A stretch of DNA of 64,000 bases from CAVWDU01 sp963753815 (lineage in GTDB: Bacteria > Pseudomonadota > Gammaproteobacteria > Pseudomonadales > Halieaceae). The stretch lies in contig CAVWDU010000003.1 in the NCBI GenBank assembly GCA_963753815.1, forward strand, positions 1,116,001 to 1,180,000. The letters are read 5' to 3'. The first letter of the stretch is position 1. Every line of letters starts with the position of its first letter. Made by a program: the position numbers and the translations under genes. The notes under the pieces are model-generated. The model did not search any database and was not told where the DNA came from. It saw only the letters and a program-made list of their open reading frames with translations. Below are positions 33,179 to 41,391 of this stretch, piece after piece.

Positions 33179-34375
33179 ATGACCACACCCAAGCTCCACA
33201 TCGACGTCGCCATTATCGGCGGTGGTATTGCCGGGCTCTGGACGCTCAACCAACTCCGGAACAGGGGTTACGGCGCTGTATTGTTCGAGGCGCGGGCACT
33301 GGGCAGTGACCAGACGATGGGTTCCCAGGGCATGATTCACGGCGGTATCAAGTATGCCCTGGGTGGCGCCCTGAGCGGCGGCTCGGAGGCCATCGCCTCC
33401 ATGCCAGGGGTGTGGCGCGCCTGCCTGCGCGGAGAGGGCAAGGTCGACCTGCGGGGCTGCCGCGTTCTGAGCGAGGACTTCTTCCTGTGGTCAAGCGGCG
33501 GTTTGCAGTCACGACTGACCTCGTTCCTCGCGAGCAAGATGCTCCGGGGGCGGGTGGAGAAGCTATCGACGCATGACTATCCGGCGCCCTTTCGCCACCC
33601 GGATTTTCGCGGCCAGGTCTACCGGCTGGTAGACCTGGTGCTGGATATGCCCTCGCTGGTGTCGACGCTGGCCGGGCGCCACCGCGACCGCATCTTCCTG
33701 ATCGACTGGAACACCGCCCAGTTACACAACGACAACCGCGAGGCGACCCTGGAACTCCCCGGGTGCACCGTCGTCCCCCGCCGCCTGCTGCTGACGGCGG
33801 GCACCGGCAACGAGTCGCTGATCACCCGTCTAGACGGCAGCAAACCGGAAATGCAGCGGCGTCCGCTGCAACAGGTCCTGGTCAAGCATCATTACCCCGA
33901 GCGGCTCTACGCCCATTGCATGGGTGGCAATCCGTCTCCGCGACTGACGATCTCAAGCCACCGGGCCGAAGACGGGCAACCCGTGTGGTACCTGGGGGGT
34001 GATCTGGCGACAGAGGGCCAGGAGGAAACGGCTGACGGCCTCATCCGCAGGGCCAAAGCGGAACTGGACGACCTCCTGCCCTGGATCGAATTCGGCCACT
34101 GTGAGTGGCGTACCCTCAAACTGGATCGGGCCGAACCGAAACAGTCGGTGCTGACCCGCCCCGACCGGGCCTACGTGGGCGAGGTCGACTCGGTCGACAA
34201 TGCCCTCGCCGCCTGGCCCACCAAACTCACTCTCAGTCCGGACCTGGCCGACGAAATCGAACTCATTCTGGAAAAGCAGCGGATTCTACCGGAACTGGAC
34301 CCGGAACTGTCCCAGCTCGGGGACCTCGCCGAGCCCCCGATCGCGCCCACCTGCTGGGATACCCTGTTTTCATGA
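33179..34375 (+). CDS. FAD-dependent oxidoreductase (DAO superfamily)
   Basis: Flavoprotein of 398 residues with the dinucleotide-binding motif VAIIGGGIAGLWTLNQLRNRG (residues 10-30). The following segment (GSQGMIHGGIKYAL) resembles the FAD-contact loop of glycerol-3-phosphate dehydrogenase and D-amino-acid dehydrogenase relatives. It has no signal peptide. A C-terminal region with RPDRAYVGEVDSVDN fits the substrate domain. The ATG overlaps nothing and has AGGG 5 bases upstream. Its stop overlaps the next start as ATGA, so it is coupled to an aldo/keto reductase. Substrate unknown. Confidence 0.82.
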   Translation: MTTPKLHIDVAIIGGGIAGLWTLNQLRNRGYGAVLFEARALGSDQTMGSQGMIHGGIKYALGGALSGGSEAIASMPGVWRACLRGEGKVDLRGCRVLSEDFFLWSSGGLQSRLTSFLASKMLRGRVEKLSTHDYPAPFRHPDFRGQVYRLVDLVLDMPSLVSTLAGRHRDRIFLIDWNTAQLHNDNREATLELPGCTVVPRRLLLTAGTGNESLITRLDGSKPEMQRRPLQQVLVKHHYPERLYAHCMGGNPSPRLTISSHRAEDGQPVWYLGGDLATEGQEETADGLIRRAKAELDDLLPWIEFGHCEWRTLKLDRAEPKQSVLTRPDRAYVGEVDSVDNALAAWPTKLTLSPDLADEIELILEKQRILPELDPELSQLGDLAEPPIAPTCWDTLFS

Positions 34376-35175
34376 ACTGGCTCAGGCCACTGGGGCGCAC
34401 CGGGCTGGACGTCAGCGCCATCGGCCTGGGCACCGTCAAGCTCGGTCGCGCCCGTGGTGTGAAGTACCCGCAGAGGTTTACCATTCCCGACGATGCCACC
34501 GCGGCCCGGCTGATCGACAGGGCCCGCGGGCTGGGTATCAACCTGATCGATACGGCCCCGGCCTATGGGTGCAGTGAGTCTCGCCTGGGGGAGCTGCTCG
34601 CCGGGCAGCGCAACAACTGGGTGATCTGCAGCAAGGTGGGCGAGGAATTCGACGACGGCGAGTCGAGGTTTGACTTTTCGCCGGAGCATATTCGCACCTC
34701 GGTCGAGCGCAGCCTGCGCCGCCTGGCAACTGATGAGATCGATATCGTGCTGATTCATTCAGACGGTAACGATCTCGATATCATCCGGCGAATGGGCTCC
34801 CTGGACGCTCTGGCCGTACTCAAGCAACGCGGTCTGATCCGGGCGATCGGTATGTCGACCAAGACCGTTGAGGGGGGCCTGGCGGCAGCACAACAGGCAG
34901 ACGTGGTGATGTTGACCTACAACCCGGGGCACCGCGACGAGGAGCCCGTGCTGGCCGAATGCGAGCGCCTTAAAACGGGCGCGCTGATCAAGAAGGCCCT
35001 GGCGAGCGGCCACCTGGCCGCAGATTCTGCGAAAAAGGAGGTCGATAGCGTGCAGGCCAGCCTGGACCTGATATTCGCACACCCGGGCACCAGCGCCGCC
35101 ATCATCGGCACCATTTCTGAGTCACACCTCGAATCCAACGTCCTCGCTGCGCGGCGGGCGCTGGCAAAAGCCTGA
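34372..35175 (+). CDS. Aldo/keto reductase family oxidoreductase
   Basis: NAD(P)H-dependent carbonyl reductase fold, 267 residues, cytosolic. Catalytic residues are visible: Asp in NLIDTAPAYG with the Tyr, Lys in VICSKVGE and His in IVLIHSDG. The family opening LGRTGLDVSAIGLGTVKLG is present, and SAAIIGTISESHLESN near the end fits cofactor binding. The start overlaps the preceding FAD oxidoreductase by four bases, so the two enzymes are probably made together and act in one pathway, not identified here. It converges with hldE. Confidence 0.9.
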   Translation: MNWLRPLGRTGLDVSAIGLGTVKLGRARGVKYPQRFTIPDDATAARLIDRARGLGINLIDTAPAYGCSESRLGELLAGQRNNWVICSKVGEEFDDGESRFDFSPEHIRTSVERSLRRLATDEIDIVLIHSDGNDLDIIRRMGSLDALAVLKQRGLIRAIGMSTKTVEGGLAAAQQADVVMLTYNPGHRDEEPVLAECERLKTGALIKKALASGHLAADSAKKEVDSVQASLDLIFAHPGTSAAIIGTISESHLESNVLAARRALAKA

Positions 35176-35247
35176 GACCTCTGCCGGCTGCAGCGGTCAC
35201 CGGCTCTGGCCGCAACCGCGGCCACTGCTCCTGGCGCCCATGGCCCG

Positions 35248-35264
35248 CGGCTGTCAGACAGCCG
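35248..35264. terminator. Inverted repeat between convergent genes
   Basis: CGGCTGTC (35248-35255) and GACAGCCG (35257-35264) form an 8-bp inverted repeat around a single A, directly before the hldE stop at 35266 and 73 bases after the aldo/keto reductase stop. No T run is seen. It may act as a bidirectional terminator. Confidence 0.4.
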
Positions 35265-35265
35265 G

Positions 35266-36702
35266 TCAGGCCGGGTCGTTGTCGCGGATTTTCTCGACGA
35301 TCGAGGTCGTCGATACGCTGTCGATGAAGGCCAGTACCCTGACCTCACCGCCGTACTCCTCGACGATTTCCCAGCCCACCACGCCGGTCTTGTCCCGATA
35401 ATCGCCGCCCTTCACCAGCACATCCGGTTGCAGGGCACGCAGCAACGGTTTCGGCGTGTCGTCGTCGAAGCTCAGCACCCAATCAACCGCTTCCAGCCCG
35501 GCGAGAACAGCCATGCGTCGCTCCTGAGGGTTGATGGGGCGGCCCTTCCCTTTCAGCCGGCGCACCGAATCGTCGCTGTTTACCGCGACGATGAGTCTGT
35601 CGCCCTGCTCCCTCGCCTGCTCCAGGTAGGTGACATGGCCGGCGTGAATGATATCGAAACAGCCGTTGGTGAAGACCACGCGCTCGCCCTGGCTGCGGGC
35701 GTCCGAGACCAGTACCTGCAGCTGATCCAGGGTCACCACACCACGCTCTGAACCCTGGTCGGAGAGCACCGCCCGGCGAAGTTCCGGCGCGCTGACGGTG
35801 GCCGTACCGAGCTTGCCCACCACGATACTGGCGGCAATATTGGCGAGTGCCACCGCCCGGGGCAGTTCGGCGCCCGCCGCCACCGCCGCACCGAGCACGG
35901 CGATGACCGTGTCACCGGCACCGGTTACGTCGTATACCTCCCGCGCGCGCGCCGGCAGGTGCAATTCGGTCTCGCCCGGCCGCAACAGGGTCATCCCGCT
36001 CTCGCCACGGGTGACGAGCAGGGCTTGCAGGTCGAGGTCGGCCATGAGTCGCTTGCCTTTCTCGACCAGTTCATCCTCACTGGCGCAGGGGCCGACTACC
36101 GTCTCGAACTCGGTGAGGTTGGGCGTCAGCAGGGTGGCGCCCCGATAACGTCCGAAATCTGACCCTTTGGGATCCACCAGGACCGGGACACCCGCTCTTC
36201 GTGCCGCCTGAATCAGTGGCTGCGGAGACGCCAGTGCGCCCTTGGCGTAATCGGAGAGAATCACCGCGCCGGCCGTGGCCAGATGTCGACCCATGGTCTC
36301 CTCCAGGCGGCCTGTCATGTCGGCGAGCGCCGGTTCCTCGAAATCCAGGCGGATCAACTGCTGGTGACGACTGAGCACCCGCAGCTTGGTAATCGTGGGG
36401 TGGCCGCTGTTGCGGCTGAAGTTACAAGCGACGCCCGCACCGCGGAGCATGTCCTCGAGGGAGTCGGCCATTTCGTCGTCACCGGTAAAACCCTGGAGAT
36501 CGACCGCGGCCCCCAGGGCGGCGATGTTGAGCGCCACGTTTCCTGCGCCACCCGGGCGGTCGGTGATCTGATCCACTTTCACCACCGGTACCGGTGCCTC
36601 GGGGGAGATGCGGGACGTCGGCCCCTCCCAGTAGCGGTCCAGCATGATGTCGCCGAGGACCAGCACGCGGGCGACGTCAAAGGGCGGCATATCAAATTTC
36701 AT
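35266..36702 (-). CDS. hldE: Bifunctional heptose 7-phosphate kinase / heptose 1-phosphate adenylyltransferase
   Basis: Makes ADP-heptose precursor for the LPS inner core. The N-terminal ribokinase-type domain shows RPGGAGNVALNIAALGA and the catalytic DVTGAGDTVIAVLG (about 265-278). The C-terminal nucleotidyltransferase domain shows FTNGCFDIIHAGHVTYLEQA with the HxGH motif, and later VKGGDYRDKTGVVG. At 478 residues it is the normal fused form. ATG at 36702 is preferred over a GTG three codons earlier. Its product feeds waaC and waaF, encoded 16 kb away. Confidence 0.96.
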   Translation of the reverse strand: MKFDMPPFDVARVLVLGDIMLDRYWEGPTSRISPEAPVPVVKVDQITDRPGGAGNVALNIAALGAAVDLQGFTGDDEMADSLEDMLRGAGVACNFSRNSGHPTITKLRVLSRHQQLIRLDFEEPALADMTGRLEETMGRHLATAGAVILSDYAKGALASPQPLIQAARRAGVPVLVDPKGSDFGRYRGATLLTPNLTEFETVVGPCASEDELVEKGKRLMADLDLQALLVTRGESGMTLLRPGETELHLPARAREVYDVTGAGDTVIAVLGAAVAAGAELPRAVALANIAASIVVGKLGTATVSAPELRRAVLSDQGSERGVVTLDQLQVLVSDARSQGERVVFTNGCFDIIHAGHVTYLEQAREQGDRLIVAVNSDDSVRRLKGKGRPINPQERRMAVLAGLEAVDWVLSFDDDTPKPLLRALQPDVLVKGGDYRDKTGVVGWEIVEEYGGEVRVLAFIDSVSTTSIVEKIRDNDPA

Positions 36703-36870
36703 GTGCTGCACTCTCTCTACTGCGGTAGTCTGCGCGGTCGCAATGGTATCACGGTACCTACCCGTCCCCGCTCATCACCGCTTGCCAGTCCCGGGCAAAC
36801 CCGCTAGCTTCGCTCACTGGACGCGAGGGCTGATTCATTTGCTGTGAACAGGCCCCAGGAGCTCACCGCG

Positions 36871-37488
36871 ATGATCCCGGATCTGCCGACCGACATGACC
36901 ACGATAAAGGGCTTCCTGGCCGAGGCCGAGGCGCAGGCGCTGTATTCGCAGGCGCTGGCTGCCAGCCGCAACGGACCGGTACTGGAGGTCGGCAGTTACT
37001 GTGGCAAATCCACGATTTACCTGGGTCTCGCCTGCCGCCAGCAGGGCGCCACGCTCTTCGCACTGGACCACCACCGCGGCTCCGAGGAACACCAGCGCGG
37101 TGAGGTTTTTCACGACCCGGAGCTCTACGACTCCGCTGACGGGCAATTTGATAGTTTCGGGGAATTCCGCCGCAACATAGGCCGCGCAGGGCTTAACGAC
37201 ACCGTGGTTCCGCTGGTCAGCGATTCAGCCACCACCGCCCGACAGTGGCAGACGCCGCTGGCGATGGTGTTCATCGACGGCGGTCACAGCCTTGACGCGG
37301 CGCTGACGGATTACCGCTGCTGGTCGACGCAGCTGCTACCCGGAGGGATTCTCGCCATACACGATGTCTTCGACGACGTGGAGGCCGGTGGACAGGCACC
37401 GCGGGCGATCGCCACGCTGGCGCTTGCGTCGGGACTGTTCGAGCAGATCGAGCGGGTCGAAACCCTGATCGTGCTGCGCCGGTTTTAG
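36871..37488 (+). CDS. Class I SAM-dependent methyltransferase
   Basis: Methyltransferase of the Methyltransf_24 type, about 205 residues. The SAM-binding segment is PVLEVGSYCGKSTIYLGLA, with acidic LFALDHHRG after it. MVFIDGGHSLDAALTDYRCW and LLPGGILAIHDVFDD are typical of this subgroup. The ATG at 36871 is preferred for AGGAG about 9 bases upstream; GTG at 36844 is also in frame. It is divergent from hldE, and the hairpin-repeat region begins right after its stop. Substrate unknown; small sugars or polyketide parts are common targets in the family. Confidence 0.82.
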   Translation: MIPDLPTDMTTIKGFLAEAEAQALYSQALAASRNGPVLEVGSYCGKSTIYLGLACRQQGATLFALDHHRGSEEHQRGEVFHDPELYDSADGQFDSFGEFRRNIGRAGLNDTVVPLVSDSATTARQWQTPLAMVFIDGGHSLDAALTDYRCWSTQLLPGGILAIHDVFDDVEAGGQAPRAIATLALASGLFEQIERVETLIVLRRF

Positions 37489-37504
37489 TTCACTCAGGCC
37501 GGGG

Positions 37505-37527
37505 AGGTGCGGCCGGCGAGGTGCGTG
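37505..37527. repeat. GGTGCGGCCGGC-type repeat beside the hairpin pair
   Basis: AGGTGCGGCCGGCG (37505-37518) followed by AGGTGCG repeats the 14-bp unit present in four tandem copies at 8451-8501. A degenerate version (AGGTGCGGAGGCGAGG, 37684-37699) lies between the two hairpin elements here, and GCGAGGTGGGG also occurs after the 9-bp array at 8808. The whole gap 37489-37946 (458 bases) holds only these repeats and the two hairpins; no gene is seen. Confidence 0.75.
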
Positions 37528-37540
37528 TTAACGGTGCTGG

Positions 37541-37659
37541 GACAACGAGCGGGATCACGCTGCCCGGGGGACGCCAAAAAGCGCGCGTCCATGCGCAGGC
37601 TTGGCTGGCGGCGTCCCTGCCGCCAGACACCCCCGGACAACGTGATCCCGCTCATTGTC
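37541..37659 (+). repeat. Hairpin repeat element, copy B
   Basis: Same family and orientation as copy A. The outer stem is GAGCGGGATCACG (37547-37559) with CGTGATCCCGCTC (37641-37653), extended by GACAA/TTGTC. CCGGGGG/CCCCCGG and the strand GACGCCAAAAAGCG are conserved. Hairpin 1 is GCGC/GCGC with loop GTCCAT (37583-37596). Hairpin 2 is CTGGCGGC/GCCGCCAG with loop GTCCCT (37605-37626). The outer-stem sequence is unrelated to that of copy A, yet both arms match each other. Confidence 0.88.
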
Positions 37660-37734
37660 TATCAGCATGGGTCCATCCCGTTGAGGTGCGGAGGCGAGGT
37701 GGGGCCGCAGATAGGAATGTGCGCGGATGATGGG

Positions 37735-37834
37735 TGGCAGCACCCGTGCCGGGGGCGTCTGGCGGCATGGATGCCGCCAGCGAGCTCGTACAGGGATGTA
37801 CGCTTTTTGGCGTCCCCCGGCACGGGTGCTGCCA
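37735..37834 (-). repeat. Hairpin repeat element, copy C (inverted)
   Basis: Reverse orientation relative to A and B. A perfect 21-bp inverted repeat joins 37735-37755 with 37814-37834 and includes the shared GGGGG/CCCCC part. On the plus strand hairpin 2 comes first (CTGGCGGC/GCCGCCAG, loop ATGGAT, 37759-37780), then hairpin 1 (GTAC/GTAC, loop AGGGAT, 37788-37801), then the conserved complement CGCTTTTTGGCGTC. Copies B and C face each other across about 75 bases and lie between the convergent 3' ends of the genes at 37488 and 37947. Confidence 0.88.
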
Positions 37835-37946
37835 CTCATTATTCGCCAGGGCAGCCTGACCGGGATCGCCCTGGTACTGCAGCATTCGAGTCCGCAAGCA
37901 CGGGGTGTGGCCAACGAGGGCTAACAGCGAGAGGCGGCCAGCGAGT

Positions 37947-39023
37947 TCAGGGTTTGGCTGTAGACCGGCGCAACTGACTGCCGGCGACCGTCACCAGCTC
38001 TACACGGGTGAAAAGACCCGACGCCGCGGTTTTCCCGGTCAATGCATCCGCGGCCAACAGGATCGCGCCCGCCGTCCAGGTGGGCTTCTCCGCCGGCCAC
38101 AGCAGATCCTCGACCATCTGGTAGCCGGTCCAGTAGGAACCATCGGCCAGCCGCCACTGGTGCAGCCAGCTGTAAACCTCGACCGCGCGGGCGTGGTCAC
38201 CTGCAGCCAGCAACGCCATCACCAGTTCACAGGATTCGGCGATGGTCACCCAGGGCTCCTCCTGGACACAGCGACAGCCCAGTCCCTCCTCCACGAAGTC
38301 GTGCCAGCGCGCGGACAGCCGGGCGCCGGCGTCGGCGCCGGTGAAAACACCCGTCAGCACCGGGTAGAACCAGTCCATGGAATAGCGCGACTTACTCTCC
38401 CAGGTGCGATCAAAGCGTTCCGGACGCAGGCGCAGCGCCTGGCCCAGCGCCTCGCGCGCGTGCAGCCAGTCGAGCCGTTCCTCGCCAAGTGTCGCCGCGA
38501 TATTGAGCGCGCACTCCAGGCTCTTGTAAATCGAGCTGCAGCCCGTGACCAGTGCATCCTGCTTCGGCTTGCCAGTACCATCCACGGCCCAGTGAATATC
38601 GCCGTGGGGAGTTTGCAGGTTGAGCACGAAGTGGATAGCCCGTTCGACCGCGGGCCAGGCATCGGCGAGAAACCGGCGATCGCGGGTCACCAGGAAATGA
38701 TGCCAGACCCCCGTGGCCACGTAAGCGACGAAGTTCGACTCCCGGCGCTCCCGGTTGTCCACCTCATCACCCCGGTACGCCGCCCACCAGCTGCCATCCG
38801 GGAGTTGCTGTTCCAGCAGCCACTGATAGGCCTGTCGGGCGGCCCCGTGCTCGCCACCGATCGACAACCCCATGGCCGCCTCGGCATGGTCCCAGGGGTC
38901 AGTATAGCCGCCCTCGAACCAGGGGATTTCGCCGGAGGGCCGCTGGCAATCGCGGATAAACTCGACTGTCGGCCGCAGGAATTCCTCCGGAAACAGGCCG
39001 GGACTGAGGTAGAGACCGCTCAC
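37947..39023 (-). CDS. Terpene-cyclase/prenyltransferase-fold (alpha/alpha toroid) protein
   Basis: A 358-residue protein made of repeated helical pairs with motifs such as QLPDGSWW, RPSGEIPWFEGGYTDPWDHAE and GSYWTGYQM, as in the alpha/alpha toroid of prenyltransferases and squalene-cyclase relatives. The DxDD acid motif of class II cyclases is not seen, so cyclase activity is doubtful. A glycoside-acting toroid enzyme is an alternative. The GTG at 39023 overlaps the stop of the upstream methyltransferase (GTGA). Together with the methyltransferase and a GT4 glycosyltransferase it forms a three-gene operon, pointing to a modified glycan or glycolipid. Confidence 0.72.
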   Translation of the reverse strand: MSGLYLSPGLFPEEFLRPTVEFIRDCQRPSGEIPWFEGGYTDPWDHAEAAMGLSIGGEHGAARQAYQWLLEQQLPDGSWWAAYRGDEVDNRERRESNFVAYVATGVWHHFLVTRDRRFLADAWPAVERAIHFVLNLQTPHGDIHWAVDGTGKPKQDALVTGCSSIYKSLECALNIAATLGEERLDWLHAREALGQALRLRPERFDRTWESKSRYSMDWFYPVLTGVFTGADAGARLSARWHDFVEEGLGCRCVQEEPWVTIAESCELVMALLAAGDHARAVEVYSWLHQWRLADGSYWTGYQMVEDLLWPAEKPTWTAGAILLAADALTGKTAASGLFTRVELVTVAGSQLRRSTAKP

Positions 39024-39826
39024 AGCTCCACGCCCTTGCGGAAATACATCACCACGCTCTTGCCCATCAACGGATCCATCGATTTTTCCAGCAGGCGCGT
39101 GATCGCAGGCCGCTCCATCAGGTCCCAGACCAGCAGGCGATGATAAGCCGCGATCAGCGGGTTGTCGTCCTGGGTGTTCCAGAACAGGCACTTGAGCCAC
39201 CAGAAAGGCACGTGCAGGGCGTGGGCCCAGTGCCGGTGGTAGCGCCTGAAGCCCAGCTTCTCGACCTCCGCGCGCAGTTCGTCGGCACGGAAAATCCGCA
39301 CATGGCCCCCGGGCACGTTGTAGTACTCTTCACTCAGGGCCCAGCAAATTTTCTCCGGCCAGCGGCGGGGAACGCTGGCACAGAGCAGGCCCCCAGGTTT
39401 CAGGACGCGCTCGATCTCGCTCAGTGCCGCACGGTAATCGGGAATGTGCTCAAGCACCTCGCTACAGATCACCTTGTCAAAGCAATTGTCGGCAAAAGGC
39501 AGTTGCAGCGCACTGGCGGCGGCCAGCCCGAATGCGCCACCGGCATCATCGACCGCGGAAACCTCTTCCACGGGATCGCCCGCCGCGGGATCGCCCGCCG
39601 CGGGATCGCCCGCCGCGGGATCGCCCGCCACGGGATCGCCCGCCGCAACAAATTCGTCGTATTTGGCGCGGGTCGTCTGCAGGTCGGCCAGCGACAGGTC
39701 CACACCAATGGCGTGGACGTCGCCCTCGAGATAGGCGGCAATGGCATGACGACCCTCGCCGCAGCCCAGGTCGAGCACGCGGTCTCCCGCTGCCAATGGG
39801 AAATGCTCAAAATCAACCGTTTGCAT
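39020..39826 (-). CDS. Class I SAM-dependent methyltransferase with internal repeat
   Basis: Methyltransferase of the Methyltransf_11/UbiE-like type, 268 residues. The SAM site is DRVLDLGCGEGRHAIAAYLEG, followed by GVDLSLADL, and SEVLEHIPDYRAALSEIERV plus LKPGGLLCASVP follow the family order. Between the second and third strands there is an in-frame array of five AAGDP(V/A) units, encoded by a 15-bp DNA repeat; homologues would normally have a short loop there. The ATG at 39826 overlaps the preceding glycosyltransferase end by 14 bases. It is the middle gene of the operon; the substrate is probably a sugar or glycolipid. Confidence 0.85.
   Translation of the reverse strand: MQTVDFEHFPLAAGDRVLDLGCGEGRHAIAAYLEGDVHAIGVDLSLADLQTTRAKYDEFVAAGDPVAGDPAAGDPAAGDPAAGDPVEEVSAVDDAGGAFGLAAASALQLPFADNCFDKVICSEVLEHIPDYRAALSEIERVLKPGGLLCASVPRRWPEKICWALSEEYYNVPGGHVRIFRADELRAEVEKLGFRRYHRHWAHALHVPFWWLKCLFWNTQDDNPLIAAYHRLLVWDLMERPAITRLLEKSMDPLMGKSVVMYFRKGVEL
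39571..39645. repeat. 15-bp tandem repeat, five units, inside the methyltransferase gene
   Basis: The unit CGGGATCGCCCGCCG repeats five times without gaps (one G-to-A change in unit four). The period is a multiple of three, so changes in copy number keep the frame and only lengthen or shorten an AAGDP loop. Confidence 0.95.
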
Positions 39827-41093
39827 CGGCGAGCACCCGCAGGTAGTAGTCACTCATGCGGCGTGCGCAGACCCGCCAGCAGAACTTGTTGAGGATGCGT
39901 TGCCGGCCAGCTTCGGCAAGCTGTTCACGCCGCGCCGGTGCCTCCAGCAGTTCTGCAATGCCTTCGGCGAGCGCATCGGCGTCGCCGGCGGGCACCACCA
40001 CACCGGCATTGCCGACCACCTCCGGAAGGGCACCGCCATCACTGGACACCACGGGCACACCGCAGGCCATCGCCTCCCCGGCGGGGAGGCCGAATCCCTC
40101 GTAGATCGAGGGCACCACGGCGATGGTCGCTTCCGCGTAGTAACGCACCATCTCCGCTGTGCTGATACCATTCACGAACCGGACCCTGTCCTGCAGATGC
40201 AGGCGACGCACGAGCCGCTCGGTCCTGCCGCCCGGTTGCGGTTTGCTCACCAGCAGCAGCTCCAGGTCCGGGTAGCGGCGAAGCAATCTGGCGTAGGCCA
40301 GCAGGAGGTAGCGCACGCCCTTGAGCGGCGCATCCGCCGAGGCTGTGGCCATCAGTCGCCGCGGACGACGCCCGACCGTCGGCTGCGGGCGGAACACGTC
40401 GGTATCGATGCCGTTGTAGACCAGGCCGATACCGGCGGGCTGGAGCCCGAAATCCCTGGCGATGTCCTGCCGTGAGCAATCGGAAACCGTGACCACGTGG
40501 CGCAGCTGACGTACGACTTTCTTCTGCATGCCCAGGAAGCTGTGCCAGCGGCGTATCAGCAACCGCTCCCAGGGAGAGCGGGCCGCCTCCAAGGCGATGC
40601 GCAGATCCGAGGTGATCGGGTGATGAACCGTGGTGACCAGCGGCAATCCCATTGCCTGGATCTGTAGCATCCCGTAACTGAGACTCTGGTTGTCGTGGAC
40701 CAGGTCATACTCGTCACCGTGGCGCTCGAGATAGGCAACAGCGCGACGCCCGAAGGTATACGGCTCGGCGAAACCACCGGTGAGTTTGCTGAACCATTCG
40801 ATCATATCGGTGGCCGAGCGCAGGTGGCGGGGGCGCAGCGACCGCAGCCCGTTCTCGAACAGGTCGAGACTGGGAAGTTTGACCAGCCGCACCCTGTCAT
40901 CGAGGTGGGGGTATGGCGGTCCCGAGATCACATCGACGCTGTGGCCCTCTTCGACGAGTGCCTTGCTGAGATAGCGCAGATAGACACCCTGGCCACCGCC
41001 ATAGGGTTGACTGCGGTACCCGAGCAAAGCGATACGCAGGCGCCGCCCGGTAATTGGCGCAGCTCCCACCGGTGCCCGCACGGTAGAATCCAC
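39813..41093 (-). CDS. Glycosyltransferase family 4 protein
   Basis: GT-B-fold retaining glycosyltransferase of 426 residues. The N-terminal domain opens with RIALLGYRSQPYGGGQGVYL (glycine-rich acceptor loop). The C-terminal domain has the nucleotide-sugar motif PSIYEGFGLPAGEAMACGVP with the E-x7-E pair. Cytosolic face of the membrane is expected. It is the first gene of a tightly packed operon with a methyltransferase and a toroid-fold protein. The GTG at 41093 lacks a clear ribosome site. It is divergent from rfbA across 298 bases in which I see an AT-richer patch (41120-41165) and TATAAT at 41352, but no gene. Confidence 0.9.
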   Translation of the reverse strand: MDSTVRAPVGAAPITGRRLRIALLGYRSQPYGGGQGVYLRYLSKALVEEGHSVDVISGPPYPHLDDRVRLVKLPSLDLFENGLRSLRPRHLRSATDMIEWFSKLTGGFAEPYTFGRRAVAYLERHGDEYDLVHDNQSLSYGMLQIQAMGLPLVTTVHHPITSDLRIALEAARSPWERLLIRRWHSFLGMQKKVVRQLRHVVTVSDCSRQDIARDFGLQPAGIGLVYNGIDTDVFRPQPTVGRRPRRLMATASADAPLKGVRYLLLAYARLLRRYPDLELLLVSKPQPGGRTERLVRRLHLQDRVRFVNGISTAEMVRYYAEATIAVVPSIYEGFGLPAGEAMACGVPVVSSDGGALPEVVGNAGVVVPAGDADALAEGIAELLEAPARREQLAEAGRQRILNKFCWRVCARRMSDYYLRVLADANG

Positions 41094-41391
41094 ATCGTGC
41101 TGAATTATGTCTAGATGCCTGATGAAGCTGCCTGCTACGCTTATTTACGCTTATAAGTGTTCAGTGATGGGGAAGCCGGGACGCGCCAGCCCTGGGAGGA
41201 CGCGCATACCACGCCGGGCTAAAGGCCTCACAGCGTGCGCGCGCGAGCAAATTCTAACCAGCGACCGGACAAAAAACCAGCCCCGTTGCCCACTGCGCCG
41301 CCCGGCAGGACATTACACGGGGCAGCGCCGACGACCGGTCCGCTTTCGGCGTATAATCCGCCGCACCAACCCGGCGCTCAGGTCGAACAGT

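Noticed and set aside
37541..37834. Simple intrinsic terminators
   Set aside because: The size, two internal hairpins, conserved core and lack of T runs do not fit a plain terminator.
41094..41391. JUMPstart/ops element before the rhamnose genes
   Set aside because: I looked for GGCGGTAG or a clear long leader motif and did not find it.
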